Program-made: the position numbers and the translations under genes
The notes under the pieces: generated by a model
Databases searched by the model: none
The model's input: only the letters and a program-made list of their open reading frames with translations
Told to the model about the DNA's origin: nothing
Origin: Batillaria attramentaria
Taxonomy: Eukaryota > Mollusca > Gastropoda > Batillariidae
Direction of reading: 5' to 3'
Assembly: GCA_018292915.2 (NCBI GenBank)
Contig: JACVVK020000317.1
Location: 347,501 to 411,500, forward strand
Length of the DNA stretch: 64,000 bases
Shown here: one piece after another, positions 21,713 to 32,336 of the stretch
Position numbering within the stretch: the stretch's first letter is position 1
How the letters are laid out: every line of letters begins with the position of its first letter

Positions 21713-21948
21713 GTAAGTTTCTTATTATTTATTGTTTGATTTCTGTGTGAATGTGTGTCCATTTATCACCAACTGCTTGGAAGGTAACAACAGACTTTCT
21801 GTTTGTGATTTCTGACTTACGTCGAGAATATCTTCAGATTAGGTTGTCGTGAAATTTGTCTCGACAAAAATGTGTATTTTTTGGTGTGTGTGTGTGTGTG
21901 TGTGTGGTTTTTTTTCCCCAAAGAAACTTCTGTTAAATGTGTTTTAAC

Positions 21949-22155
21949 TTTGTAATTAATAGGGGGAGCCGGGATGGCCGAATGGTAGAGGGTTGGACTC
22001 TCAATGCTTGGGTCGTGAGTTCGATTCCCGGCTGGGTCCAAATATTTGTGCTGGCCTTTTTCTCGTTGCCCCGTCTTTGATATCACCCTTACGTGGTGGA
22101 AAAGGATGTTAAACTCCTAAACGCCCACCCACTTACCCACCCTTGTAATTGATAG
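21949..22155 (+). mobile_element. SINE-A copy 13, full length, TSD
   Basis: TTGTAATTAATAG (from 21949) and TTGTAATTGATAG (22143-22155) flank a full copy with a GGGAGCCGGGATGGCCG head and a TGTTAAACTCCTAAACGCCC tail. It is of the CTCC-tail variant. Confidence 0.92.
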
Positions 22156-22622
22156 GCTCAGTGTAATGCAGCTGATAGTCTATATCATTTTGCCTCCCCC
22201 CCCCACCCCCATTAAATCGGTTTCGGGCATAAAATAAGATATAATAAAATGTAACAGTAAGCGAAACAGCCGCTTTGGTTAAGTTTTGTTCTTGGCCAGT
22301 CATGTTTGACGTTTCTTTTCACGCTAAAATGTTCAAAGTTAAACAATCTATGCCTCCTTTCCTCCATGCCTAATTTATGACAAAAAGAAAAGAAAACGTA
22401 TATCTGACTAAGTTTGCAGGTTTTGGAATTTTGGAATCCGCGACAAGTTTATTTATTCCATACAAGACCCCCACAGGGGCACAAAGTGTGAAAGGAATCA
22501 CGAACAAACCCCAACTATATATATTTTTTTTTTGTTACCGAGGACGCACTAAATGGCCAGGCGTAATTGGATATTGTCCGAGTGCGTGTTTTCGTCACAG
22601 TCGTTTTCAACACTGGATTTCA
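22156..22622. other. No gene recognised
   Basis: C-run at 22195-22212. A 96-codon frame at 22377-22667 runs into the minisatellite and has no recognised domain. Confidence 0.35.
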
Positions 22623-22754
22623 GGTCATTCATGTCTGAACTTTCCTGTTCGGGTTTCCCAGCCATAGGTCATTCATGTCTGAACTTTCCTGTTCGGGTTT
22701 CCCAGCCATAGGTCATTCATGTCTGAACTTTCCTGTTCGGGTTTCCCAGCCATA
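22623..22754 (+). repeat. 44-bp minisatellite, 3 perfect copies
   Basis: The unit starting GGTCATTCATGTCTGAAC and ending TTTCCCAGCCATA is repeated three times without mismatch. It is followed by (CTGT)n near 22778. Confidence 0.95.
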
Positions 22755-22852
22755 GGACGGCGGGCTCAGTAGTGCCTGTCTGTCTGTCTGTCTGTTTGTA
22801 GACACTTCAGATTTTTTACTTCATGCATGTTTGAGACAGTTGTTGTGCCGTC

Positions 22853-23085
22853 TGTGAGGCATTCCAGATTCCCTCCTGCAGAACTAAATCATTCGGTCAG
22901 CGTTCCTTCCGTTACCAGGCCCCTGTTACTTGGAATCAGCTCCCTCTTACAATCAGAAACAATTCAAACCAGGAAACCTTCAAGTCCCGACTGAAAACCC
23001 ATCTCTTCACCCTCTTATAGCCGTGCCATGTTGTCGTTCTGCTGGTGTGAGTGCGTGTGCGCGCAGGGAACGCGCGCGCGCGCGC

Positions 23086-23159
<74 letters not shown>

Positions 23160-23325
23160 ATTAGTTTTTATCTGTTTTGTCAATTTTACCTGTCTTTGTT
23201 TGTTTTATCTGTCTTTTGTGTTTTTATGTCTTAATAGGAATGCAGATGTATCTTATGTAAAGCGCCTAGAGCTTAGATAAGGTTAGGCGCTATATAAATA
23301 TTCTATTATCATTATTATTATTTAT
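22853..23325 (+). mobile_element. LINE 3' end (RT C-terminus + 3' UTR), second copy
   Basis: Codons 22853-23020 read ...GQRSFRYQAPVTWNQLPL... and end KSRLKTHLFTLL-stop, the typical C-terminus of CR1/L2-like LINE ORF2. The 3' UTR holds (GC)n(TG)n at 23070-23156 and ends AGGCGCTATATAAATATTC and (ATT)n, like the 8538 copy. It is 5' truncated. Confidence 0.8.
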
Positions 23326-23394
23326 GGTAAAGCAGTCAAGATATTTAGGTCCGTTTTGGTTTAAACATTTTTATTTATTCATTGATCGATCACC

Positions 23395-23505
23395 GTCAGA
23401 CAGTAACTAACATTGTAAGAGAGCACAACAAGTACAAACTTATGCACGCGCTCATCTGAACCAGTTTACATAAAAGCATGGCGGAGAAATTGGCGTGAAA
23501 AAAAA
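23395..23505 (+). repeat. Dispersed repeat, copy of 10221-10336
   Basis: Same order of ACAGTAAC, CACAACAAGT, GCTCATCTGA, GCATGGCGGAGAA and CGTGAAAA blocks as at 10221, with substitutions. Confidence 0.55.
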
Positions 23506-23999
23506 TTGATTTGAAATATAAATACGTAGGAGAAAAACAAGTCCCTTTTTATTTAATAATGTAGCTCTGGCTCCCCGATTTGTATCTCTTCTCTTTAATT
23601 CGTCATAATGCTTTAATTCAAATATAGAAATAAATACATGAATAGATAATTGCTGTTTTATCAACCTCTGAAGCACACTTGAAATGCAACACTTTCGTTC
23701 AGACAAGACCACTCCTAAACGGAGAGGGCCTCCTAATGAGCACGACGGGTCAAAAGGTCATTCCATCCAATCAGAGACACCCTACCACCTGGGTAGGGGA
23801 CAGCGTGACGGCCCTTGGCACAAGTTACGGCCCTTAATCCTAAAAGTTTGCTCCCTTTTGTCGATTTAGGTCAAGATGTCTGGCACAGATTCTGTCAATG
23901 GCAAAGATTGGACAGATATCAGGAAATGTATTATGTTCTGGGTTCAAGTTTTGGATTGTAGAATCTGGGTTGTTTCTGTATCTAAATTCGAGAAATACA

Positions 24000-24001
<2 letters not shown>

Positions 24002-24043
<42 letters not shown>

Positions 24044-24130
24044 AATTTTACGACGGCCGAAGTTACAGGCATGTTCATCCCAATTTTAAAACTTATCATT
24101 GCTACACTGCGTGCACTAAATCTACTGTCA

Positions 24131-24172
<42 letters not shown>
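24002..24172 (+). repeat. Two (GA)n microsatellites
   Basis: (GA)n at about 24002-24041 and again at 24135-24172. The arginine/glutamate frames over them are artefacts. Confidence 0.9.
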
Positions 24173-24175
<3 letters not shown>

Positions 24176-24371
24176 CCTAAACTCAGCCATAAATACGCAC
24201 TAACTCTAAACGACCGATGAAATTGCTGCCGTTCCCTCGGAAAATAAAACGGAGGGGGCAGATAATCAAAATTCCCACAATTCTCTCCCTTGGTCGGACA
24301 CCCCGGTTATCTGCTCCTACACATGACGAATCGTTGTCCAACAAGGGACCCATTAGTTCAGGGCGTGGAAA

Positions 24372-24441
24372 ATGGCGGCTGCACTGAGTTCATCATTCTG
24401 TGGGGCGCACACCTGCATTACCACGCTGCCTCAAACGAACG
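24372..24441 (+). CDS. Candidate first coding exon (MAAALSSS...)
   Basis: AAAATGG context opens MAAALSSSFCGAHTCITTLP then QTN plus one base (phase 1), ending at AACG|GTGAGG. The small, uncharged, alanine/serine start is like many first exons or transit peptides. No homologue recognised. The phase would also allow splicing to the distant C2 exon at 62657, but any pairing has a one-in-three chance of fitting. Confidence 0.22.
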
Positions 24442-24727
24442 GTGAGGTCACCCCAGGAGTCTTTTGTGGCCAGACGGGGAGTGACAGTTAGAGATTATGC
24501 GCTCGGCTGCTTTCTTGAGCAGATTACAACACCTAGGACCGAGCGACAGTTTTCAAGACTTCTGCTCTCGAGATCAAGTTTTCATGAATGGGTCATAGTC
24601 TTCTTGGCGTCCGCGACAGAAGAGGTGTTAACTGTTGACTATACTGGCGTTTATTTGATTAGTGGAACAGTTCGTGGTCGGGGAATGAAACGCAGGCAAA
24701 TTGTATATGGTATGGTATTGTATAGTA

Positions 24728-24900
24728 TGGGGTGGTCGAATGGTAGAGCGTTGGACTTCCAATGCTCGGGTCGTGAGTTCGTATCCCGGCTGGGGCCAAA
24801 TCAGTGTTTGTGCTGGCTATTTAATCGTTGTCCCGTCTTTGATATCACCCGTATGTGGTGGAAAAGGACGTTAAACCCCCAAACACCCACCCCACCCACC
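24728..24900 (+). mobile_element. SINE-A copy 14
   Basis: Starts at GGTGGTCGAATGG, missing the first few bases of the head, and has a short insertion (TCAGTG) before TTTGTGCTGGC. It sits directly before another SINE-A copy. Confidence 0.9.
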
Positions 24901-24903
24901 TCT

Positions 24904-25077
24904 CCTCGGCGCTGGAATAGCCGAATGGTAGAGCGCTGGACTTTCACTGCTTGGGTCGTGAGTTCGAATCCCAGCTGGGGCGAAATATTTGTGCTGGCTT
25001 TTTTCTCGTTGCCCCGTCTTTGACATCACCCTTACGTGGTGGAAAAGGACGTTTCCCAAACACCCACACACCCCACC
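24904..25077 (+). mobile_element. SINE-A copy 15, head-to-tail with copy 14
   Basis: Head GGCGCTGGAATAGCCGAATG, B box GAGTTCGAATCCCAG. The tail GGACGTTTCCCAAACACCC lost the AAAC segment. It differs enough from copy 14 that the pair is two insertions and not a recent duplication. Confidence 0.88.
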
Positions 25078-25317
25078 TATGCCCATCTTTTCTGGAATGC
25101 TTATGGCGCCGCAGGGCTGGAGGACGAAGCAGTGAAAGCCTGTGAGACAAACAAAGAGGCACGTTGAGGGCAAGATCTGGTGCTGAAATAAGCATTAGTA
25201 TCATTTGCTCCGAGTCTGTTCGGACATGAACATTTGACTCGGGTATACATTCATTTTTATTTATTCGCTTTGTCGAACTTCACAACGTGTCCTGAGTCAT
25301 TTTAGTCCACTTCATCT

Positions 25318-25490
25318 GGGGGAACCGGGGTGGCCGAATGGTAGAGCGTTGGGCTTCTAATGCTCGGGTCGTGAGTTCGTATCCCGGCTGGCTGGGGTTC
25401 CATGATCTGTGCTGGCTTTTTCATCGTTGCCCCGTCTTTGATATCAGCCCTATGTGGTGGAAAAGGACGTTAAACCCCCAAACACCTTCT
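25318..25490 (+). mobile_element. SINE-A copy 16, full length
   Basis: Head GGGGAACCGGGGTGGCCG, duplicated GGCTGGCTGG near 25386, tail CCCCCAAACACC, then directly a CA/CT microsatellite (25495-25573). Confidence 0.9.
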
Positions 25491-25491
25491 G

Positions 25492-25494
<3 letters not shown>

Positions 25495-25573
<79 letters not shown>

Positions 25574-25690
25574 GGGCACCCATCACATCCAGTTGTACAC
25601 TGAAGATGCTGCACACACGTTCCGCTTCAGTGGTGACACTACACGCCGCCTTCCTTACGTCATCAAGTTGCGTATTGCGTATTGTATGAC
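25495..25690 (+). repeat. (CA)n(CT)n(CA)n plus dispersed unit D
   Basis: After the microsatellite comes CATCACATCCAGTTGTACA, GATGCTGCACACACGTTCC, GCTTCAGTG and CGTCATCAAGTTGCGT. The same order, again right after (CA)n, is found at 32298-32455. The CA tract is therefore part of, or the favoured end of, a dispersed element. Confidence 0.75.
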
Positions 25691-26941
25691 GTAATGTGAT
25701 TCTGATTTACTGTACTTCGGTGAAATATGTCACCAATCTTTCACCTTCGCCTCCCCTTCCTGTCATCTCCGGGTCAGAATGAATCTCACTCACACGACAC
25801 AGAGTCAAATTTATATCTGGACATATAGTTCTGTGGTTGCGAGACCACCAGTCGCCGGCCCCACACCCCACTTGCAGAATACTCAGTGATGCATTATGGG
25901 TAGGTTGATACTCGTCCAGCCGTCTATATTTATTTTATTATATGTAAGTTGATCATGTGACCCGCCCCCTTCATCCATCCTGCTGCTGCCGCGCATCAAA
26001 TAGGTCTGTAGATCCCACGAGCTTTCGTCCTACAGTTTACCGAGCACACTGACACGCCAAAGAGAATAGAACCATCACATAAACTGCTGTTGATGGGCGT
26101 GGGAAGGGGAAGGAACTCCTCTACTATCTTACAATCATTCTAATGGCCCCTGTCTTGATATTACAACTCGATAATGCATTGCGCCGCAAAATTCCAGCAG
26201 TGCTAACATTCCCACAGTCGGAGACAAGGATGACACGAAAAGACTCTCCTGCGGTCCGCAGACTTACACCTCCATTGTCACGGGTTACGGGAGACGGTAG
26301 CTGTAAATTATTCAAAATGGCCGAGAGGAGCGCCTTTCTCGAGAGTTATCTCTCTTCCCGTGCGGGGGGAGACACGCGAAGGGGACAGAATCCGGCGAGG
26401 AAGGGGAATAAATCAGTCAATCAGGCACTCTACCTTGCTTGCCCCCCGTGTAAAAGGGTTGAGGTGGGATTGGTGATATCTGGTAGGAATGAGGAAATCA
26501 GGATGCCACGGCTAGATAACAGTTGTAATTCCACCATTCGGGGTATGTGAGCATCCAGTCTCTAGAGAACAGTGCCGACTTGTAGCGCGCTGACACTGCC
26601 TGTGTCTTGGCTGAATTTCTGAATTTACAAGTCCGTTGCATCAACAATGGCTGAGTCTATACCCGCACGCGCGCCGGATCGCTTGTATTTGTTGTAGTCA
26701 GTCTAGAGTCGACTGTTACTAGCAGACACGACCTTTCCAAATCTAAATTACAACCACTGTTGAGTTATACGTGCACACTGTTTCATTCTATTTCAGTAGT
26801 TCGCTCGATTTGTTCCAAAACTGGTTCATTTAAAGGAACAGTTTTCAACAAGTCCGATTTAGCATGGCGTACTCATAGTTCATACTATTTTTTTTAACTC
26901 AATTTTTGTATGAAGAAAATGTTCGTAACTGTTCAAAACGT

Positions 26942-26945
<4 letters not shown>
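25691..26945. other. No gene recognised; unsupported 135-codon frame
   Basis: A 135-codon plus frame (26143-26550) is the longest non-repetitive frame here, but it lacks recognised motifs and splice context, and an overlapping minus frame is also open. I leave it unannotated. Confidence 0.3.
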
Positions 26946-26998
<53 letters not shown>

Positions 26999-27028
26999 CT
27001 CCTCCCCCTCCCCCTCTCTCCGTTTCAG

Positions 27029-27099
27029 CCCTTCAGGCTAATACCTCCGAATCCTAAGAAATCGATGAGCGGTTTACATTCTCCCACTGAGACGAGACG
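27029..27099 (+). CDS. Exon-like block A1 (71 nt)
   Basis: Acceptor CTCTCTCCGTTTCAG (AG 27027-27028), then PFRLIPPNPKKSMSGLHSPT and ETR with phase 2 out, then donor GACG|GTGAGA. The protein is not recognised. Proline- and basic-rich composition and the intact splice sites in both duplicates favour a real internal exon of an unseen gene. Confidence 0.35.
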
Positions 27100-27487
27100 G
27101 TGAGAAGAGCTCCCGTGAGTAAACAAAGGTCGACCACTCAACCCTGACCCCTGTGTTTTGTCTCCCCTGTCTTTGTTTGTTGGGCGTCTCCAGGGTATTG
27201 CACAGTGTTTTGTGTGAGTGGCCAGTGAGAGTCAATACGGGAGAAAGTCCCCCGGTACTGTTAGGGGCACGTGGCAGATAGGTGGTAGTCGGGGGTTCAG
27301 TACTAGCTAGGTTGCTGTTTTATTTGGAGGGAATACCTGAGATTTCGGAATCGGAAAGGCGGGTCGTTGCTTAGGATTATAAAAAAAAAAAAAAAAAAAA
27401 TCAGTCTCTATGTGTATTGGTTGATGTACGAACGTGCATTTAGATGTCTGATACTTATTTTTAAATATACATTTTGTTTTTACTCAG

Positions 27488-27640
27488 TTTGGGCACCTCT
27501 TTCACAGCTTTTACAAGCGTTCCCCAACTACTAATGAATATCTTCCATGGATCATTTCAGCGGAGAAACTTGATGTCAACTGTGAACAAGACATTGAAAA
27601 GACAAAACAGAATGTTTACCAGTGCTGTGCCCTCTCCCCC
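27488..27640 (+). CDS. Exon-like block B1
   Basis: Acceptor TTTTTACTCAG (AG 27486-27487). Joined to block A1 in phase 2, the frame stays open: LGTSFTAFTSVPQLLMNIFH, then a basic stretch RRNLMSTVNKTLKRQNRM. No donor is evident before the C/T tract at about 27635, so the exon end is unknown. The alternative frame FGHLFHSFYKRSPTTNEYLP is also open over the block, so frame choice rests only on the junction. Confidence 0.28.
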
Positions 27641-27721
27641 CCCCCCCTCTCTCTCTCCGTCTGTCTCTCTCTCTCTCTCTCTCCCCTCCTCCCCCCCCCC
27701 CTCCCCCTCTCTCCGTTTCAG

Positions 27722-27792
27722 CCCTTCAGGCTAATACCTCCGAATCCTAAGAAATCGATGAGCGGTTTACATTCTCCCACTGAGACGAGACG
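27722..27792 (+). CDS. Exon-like block A2 (duplicate of A1)
   Basis: Identical in sequence to block A1, with the same acceptor and donor (ACG|GTGAGA), 693 bp downstream. The downstream intron differs by a few bases (AACAGCTCACG against AAGAGCTCCCG). Confidence 0.35.
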
Positions 27793-28179
27793 GTGAGAAC
27801 AGCTCACGTGAGTAAACAAAGGTCGACCACTCAAACCTGACCCCTGTGTTTTGTCTCCCCTGTCTTTGTTTGTTGGGCGTCTCCAGGGTATTGCACAGTG
27901 TTTTGTGTGAGTGGCCAGTGAGAGTCAATACGGGAGAAAGTCCCCCGGTACTGTTAGGGGCACGTGGCAGATAGGTGGTAGTCGGGGGTTCAGTACTAGC
28001 TAGGTTGCTGTTTTATTTGGAGGGAATACCTGAGATTTCGGAATCGGAAAGGCGAGTCGTTGCTTAGGATTATAAAAAAAAAATAAAAAACAATCAGTCT
28101 CTATGTGTATTGGTTGATGTACGAACATGCATTTAGATGTCTGATACTTATTTTTAATATACATTTTGTTTTTACTCAG

Positions 28180-28325
28180 TTTGGGCACCTCTTTCACAGC
28201 TTTTATAAACGTTCCCCAACTACTAATGAATATCTTCCATGGATCATTTCAGCGGAGAAACTTGATGTCAACTGTGAACAAGACATTGAAAAGACAAAAC
28301 AGGATGTTTACCAATGCTGTGCCCT
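28180..28325 (+). CDS. Exon-like block B2 (duplicate of B1)
   Basis: Duplicate of B1 with ATAAAC for ACAAGC (T-S to I-N in the junction frame) and a few other changes, none making a stop. After the C/T tract the sequence goes on as CGTAATTTGTGATGTGCC, which is unique to this copy and shows the original right flank. Confidence 0.28.
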
Positions 28326-28602
28326 CCCTCCCCCCCTCCCCCCCCTCTCTCTCGTAATTTGTGATGTGCCTTTGCAAGGTTGCTACAGATGAATATTTAT
28401 TGAGGAGTCTGAGCACATTAACAGTTTGTCTTGTTAAATGCTCTTTGTTTATTTGTATCTCCATCATACGCAACGAAATAAATCCATGTAAATAAAAAAC
28501 AACATCGTGTAATTCACTTTTGACCAACCAACCAACCAACCGTCCATCAATCCATTTATCCAGCCATCAACCAGCCAACCCACTCAAACTTGAACCAGAC
28601 CT

Positions 28603-28906
28603 GGGCCCGTATCAGTGTAGAACTCGAGGTTAATTTAACCCACGGCTACGGGCCTAACCCAGACTAGGACAAAAGAAACCCCAAAACAAAACTAGATAGA
28701 AAAAAAAGGAAGCGAAGAAAGCACGACAAAAATCTTTCTATAACGGCATTGGCACCTTGCTGGACTGAATGGATCCGTTTCCTGACTTAAAGCAAAAAAA
28801 AAAACAAACAAACAGAACATGTAACTCTAGAGCTAGTTTAGTTCGAGGTTAGACTCTAACCCGGGGCTAAACTCCCTAACCCCGACTTCAGTTTACATGC
28901 GGGCCC
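28603..28906 (-). mobile_element. GGGCCC-ended MITE, copy 3
   Basis: Opposite orientation to copies 1 and 2: starts GGGCCCGTATCAGTGTAG, ends GTTTACATGCGGGCCC. Inner blocks GGTTAATTTAACCCACGG, GGCACCTTGCTGGA and CTAGTTTAGTTCGAGG are all present. Confidence 0.8.
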
Positions 28907-29554
28907 AGTGGCAGTCGCAGCAAACAAAAGAGAGGGACAGCGTTGATCAAATTTTCATTTCCAACACATGTCGCCCAGACAGAAGCTGCCAAAGTTACAT
29001 TTTGGCAGGTATTTGCCTCGTCCCATACCCACGCGCACAGCTCAATTAACAATTTAAACGGTACACCTGTAAAGGCTTTACGCCAACCCGGACCGACGGC
29101 TTAGTCCGCGGGGGGCCGGAGGGGTGGGAGAGGGGGAGGGGAACAATTGGTCGCCTTGAAATGTGCGCGCTACGTTTTTCACCTGCACCTGTCGTTTTAT
29201 TTCACTTGACCTACTTTATGAACTGCTCTGTGCTGCCTGCGCTGTAAAAAATGTAGCGTAATAGAACGTAACGTACTTTTCGACTTTTTTTTCTCAGTTG
29301 AAACGTAACGGGACTGACCCCGGCTGTGTTAGTGTGAGAATGAATGAACTGCACAGCAACCGTGTCCGACAGTTGATAAATACTGAATTACTCAGCTGGC
29401 AGCTTATTTAATAATAACAACAACAGTAACGCTGATAATAATAATAATTGTAATGCGTTTTAACCGGTAGATCAGTGCCGGCCGGCTACGCTGTAACTAT
29501 ATGAAGCAATGTCAGTTTGCAATGGATAGTTTTTAAAAGATACCGTAGGTCACC

Positions 29555-29605
<51 letters not shown>

Positions 29606-29999
29606 AGACGCTTATAATTCTCAAGGGTTTGTTTTCGGCGGCGGGGCTGGTCCAGTCAGTTTGCACGGGAACACTAGACTGATCGCCGCGAGTCAGACCT
29701 GTAAATGAATGAATGAATCCGGCTTTTTTTCTCAACTGTAGAAGTTTTAAACACAAAGGTCAAATATCTAACTGGCCTTTGCTACACTGAACTACTACAT
29801 AACTGAAAAAAAAAAAAAAAAAACCAAACACACACTACTAAATATTACCGGTTGAAGAAATGCCGGAGTAGACCAATATCTCGTGCTGTATCACTCTAAC
29901 CTGTCGCATACCCTCACGGTCTAGACTTCTCAATTGAGTCTCTAACTTCTGCCGTACAGTCAGCCCCCAAATTTAATTTAGTGATAGAAATCAGACGCA
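28907..29999. other. No gene recognised; (CA)n at 29556-29601
   Basis: Holds a G-rich patch at 29108-29145, (AAC/AAT)n near 29410-29450, a (CA)n at 29556-29601 and a poly(A) at 29804-29823. No exon was supported. Confidence 0.4.
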
Positions 30000-30140
30000 G
30001 GTTCCCTCGCCACGTCAGTTTCGGGCGAACCACCGCCACACCGCCCGCCCGCCTCCACCGCTGAACATCTGCCAGGCCGAGCCTCGTTCTCGCTAGCCGT
30101 GACGTCACAACAAAGGGCGGCTTATTCAAGCGGCGCGAGC
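30000..30140 (+). promoter_or_regulatory. GC-rich promoter with perfect CRE
   Basis: A CpG- and GC-rich stretch (CGCCACACCGCCCGCCCGCC) is followed by the palindromic CRE TGACGTCA at 30100-30107 and TTATTCAAG. A splice donor follows 226 bp after the CRE. This is the most promoter-like stretch in the window. It suggests cAMP/CREB-type control of the first exon, which would make sense for a G-protein regulator but is inference. Confidence 0.5.
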
Positions 30141-30263
30141 AGACACGAACAGACGACACTTGAGTGTGCGAGAGGCAGGCGTGTTGTGTGTGGCTGTGCT
30201 GTGTAGTAGCCGATCTTCGACGTTTCTGGAGTAATTCTTACAGGAAGATGGGTTGATTTGTGA

Positions 30264-30332
30264 ATGAAAACATCGGTGAAATCATATCTTCTACTCGATT
30301 TGAAGCTTCTTCGCACGGAAACGTGCTCTGAG
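30264..30332 (+). CDS. Candidate first coding exon 1a of the C2/RGS-like gene
   Basis: ATG at 30264 gives MKTSVKSYLLLDLKLLRTET then CSE and ends precisely at CTCTGAG|GTGAGT (phase 0). The exon at 49481 has a good acceptor (GTTTGTGTTTAG) and is open from its first base in phase 0, so the two would join as ...TCSE-KLPVLCSG... before the internal ATG at 49511. If this ATG is not used, the exon is 5' UTR. The transcription start is probably near 30130-30150, downstream of the CRE. The 19-kb first intron is plausible but unproven. Confidence 0.42.
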
Positions 30333-30922
30333 GTGAGTTTTTGCTCCATTGTTTACATGTTCTCTCCCCATACTCTCTCTGGCCATGGCGTGGCGAGGCT
30401 GTCAGTGGGCCACGATAGCTCGGGGTCTGCTTCAGCGGCCAGTGGATGGGAGGGGGGAGGGGTGGGGTTGTGTGTACATTCACACCTCCTGAACCCCCCA
30501 GGCACGTCGTGTCTGCCACGCTCTTTGTTCTCGCTTAAACCTCTCCCAGTCGCCCTGGTAACCAAACCTGACTTGGATATTTTGCACAGATGTTTTGAAG
30601 TATTCTGAAACACTGAGTTCTCTGTTATTGTTTTGTACAACTCGTCCCGAACCCAGTTGTTGCGAGGGTGTAGTGGGGATGTTTACACGAATTCTTCGTT
30701 TTTACAAACGCACTTCTCAGTTCTCAGTATTCAACGATTTGCCCGTGTAGGGTGCTGTGTCATCTACGGCCTGTCTTTTTCACTCGTTGATTTGAGAACT
30801 GGTTTTCAGTGCAGCTGAAACTGACGCTCTTTTGGTGTCTGTGTCAGTAAACGTAGTGACCTAGTGATGTACATTTCCATCAGTTCGTTGCTTGGCATGA
30901 CGAACTTGGCCTTACATCAGGA

Positions 30923-30990
30923 GTCAAGTCAAGTCAAGTCAAAATACTTTATTTATCCCCGTAGGGCAATTCATGCGGGCGAGCATAAGA
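30923..30990 (-). mobile_element. LINE 3' tail
   Basis: (GTCAA)n followed by AATACTTTATTTATCCCC is the reverse complement of a common CR1/L2-type 3' terminus. Only the tail is recognisable. A (CT)n(CA)n tract follows at 31032-31080. Confidence 0.45.
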
Positions 30991-31032
30991 CACATAAAGA
31001 AGTTAAGATCACTAAATTCATATAATTGTACA

Positions 31033-31080
<48 letters not shown>

Positions 31081-31082
<2 letters not shown>

Positions 31083-32292
31083 TGGTGACTAACCGGAGAA
31101 TTATAAGCATGAGGCAACTAAAAAAAAAAAAACCAACAAAAAACAAACATCACAGACAAGCATCACAGAAGCGGAAACAGCAGCTTATTAAAATACATCA
31201 CAGTAATTATGGCACTCAGTGCTTCTCGTTGAGAAGGGATATTGCAGTTGGGATAAAAGAGAACTTTCGACGGTTAGTTTTACAGAAGTGGGCTCTGAAT
31301 CTGATTCTTCGATGTCAGCTGCAACACTCATGATTTTGTTCATTTTCCCGCAGCCTAGCCCCAGCACTCTCACTCTGTGTGTACACTTGTACCATTGTAC
31401 AACTGATCTCTCTCTCAGTGTTCACTGTACCAATACTACCATTGTGCAACTCATATTTACACTACGTTACCTGTACTGTAAACAAACTCATCATGAAAGT
31501 TCTTCAACCACTTCAATGTCGAAATTCAAAAGCTCGTTTTTCCCTACATCGTGTTTTGGGTGATACTCTGGCCGGTATGATTGTTTAAACACCGTTATCA
31601 GTTACGTAATCATGTCTAAAATTTAACTGATAAACCCTTGGTCAGTCTGTCCGCGTGTGCACTGTTTAAACTCCCTCATGCTCCAACACGGCTCATGTTT
31701 ACAATACACACATACCTCAGTGCACACAGCCGATACTCGACACGCTGATCCGGATTAAGTCGGATTATGGGGAGGATACGCTTGAGCACCGCCTCGGGGT
31801 CACGTCATGGTAACCTAGACGGCTTGACTTCTCAGCCAAGCGTGACGCACACCACTGTAGGGGTGGCGTCATACTAAGTTAATCATTGTAAGAGAGAGCT
31901 GGAAAGGGGTTAACTTCCACTTTTGTTGTGGTTGGTCAGCTGTGCGGGGTGGGGAGCGTGGTCCTTGCCAGCTGGGAAGTGTCAACCCTTCAGGTGTGAC
32001 GTGTCAAAAAACTAATCACCCTGGGAAAGTGGTAAACTGGTCAGAGGGAAAACCTTGTTACTTTACTGGTCCAGGCAGTGTGTGTTGTGTAGGACGGGGT
32101 CAGAAAAGAGCATTTATTAACTATGTACAGTTTTTAAGATTTGATACGATGGTAGGATTTTTCAAGTTGTTACGAATCTGAGGGTGTCAGTACTCCGACC
32201 TAGATTTATCCCAATCAGTCCAGATGTAATGTTTTGTAAATTATCACTAATGGGACCCCACGTGCCCCAAGTCCGCTGTCCTTTCTCCTCAG

Positions 32293-32297
<5 letters not shown>
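31081..32297. other. No gene recognised (within proposed intron)
   Basis: Short frames only, no domain, no splice-bounded exon. It lies inside the proposed first intron of the C2 gene. Confidence 0.4.

Positions 32298-32336
<39 letters not shown>

Larger units (their letters stand above)
21171..21785 (+). repeat. 310-bp tandem duplication carrying exon-like segment
   Basis: Unit 1 (21171-21480) and unit 2 (21481-about 21785) are nearly identical, both starting ACAAGGCA(G/T)TGAGTGTC. Each includes a leader and a short ATG-started frame that ends at an excellent donor (GTAAGT). A few substitutions separate the units, and most of them fall in the coding-like segment. Confidence 0.9.
26946..28340 (+). 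repeat. ~692-bp tandem duplication with two exon-like segments per unit
   Basis: Unit 1 (about 26990-27650) and unit 2 (about 27683-28340) are about 98 percent alike by eye. Each begins with a (CT)n/C-rich tract and the acceptor CCGTTTCAG. Each then carries a 71-nt exon-like block, about 388 nt of intron-like sequence, and a second block behind TTTTTACTCAG. The end of unit 1's second block runs into the pyrimidine tract that opens unit 2. Confidence 0.9.

Noticed and set aside
26143..26550. 135-codon non-repetitive frame
   Set aside because: No recognised motif, no splice-site support, and overlapping open frames on the other strand. Chance open frames of this size are expected in 64 kb.
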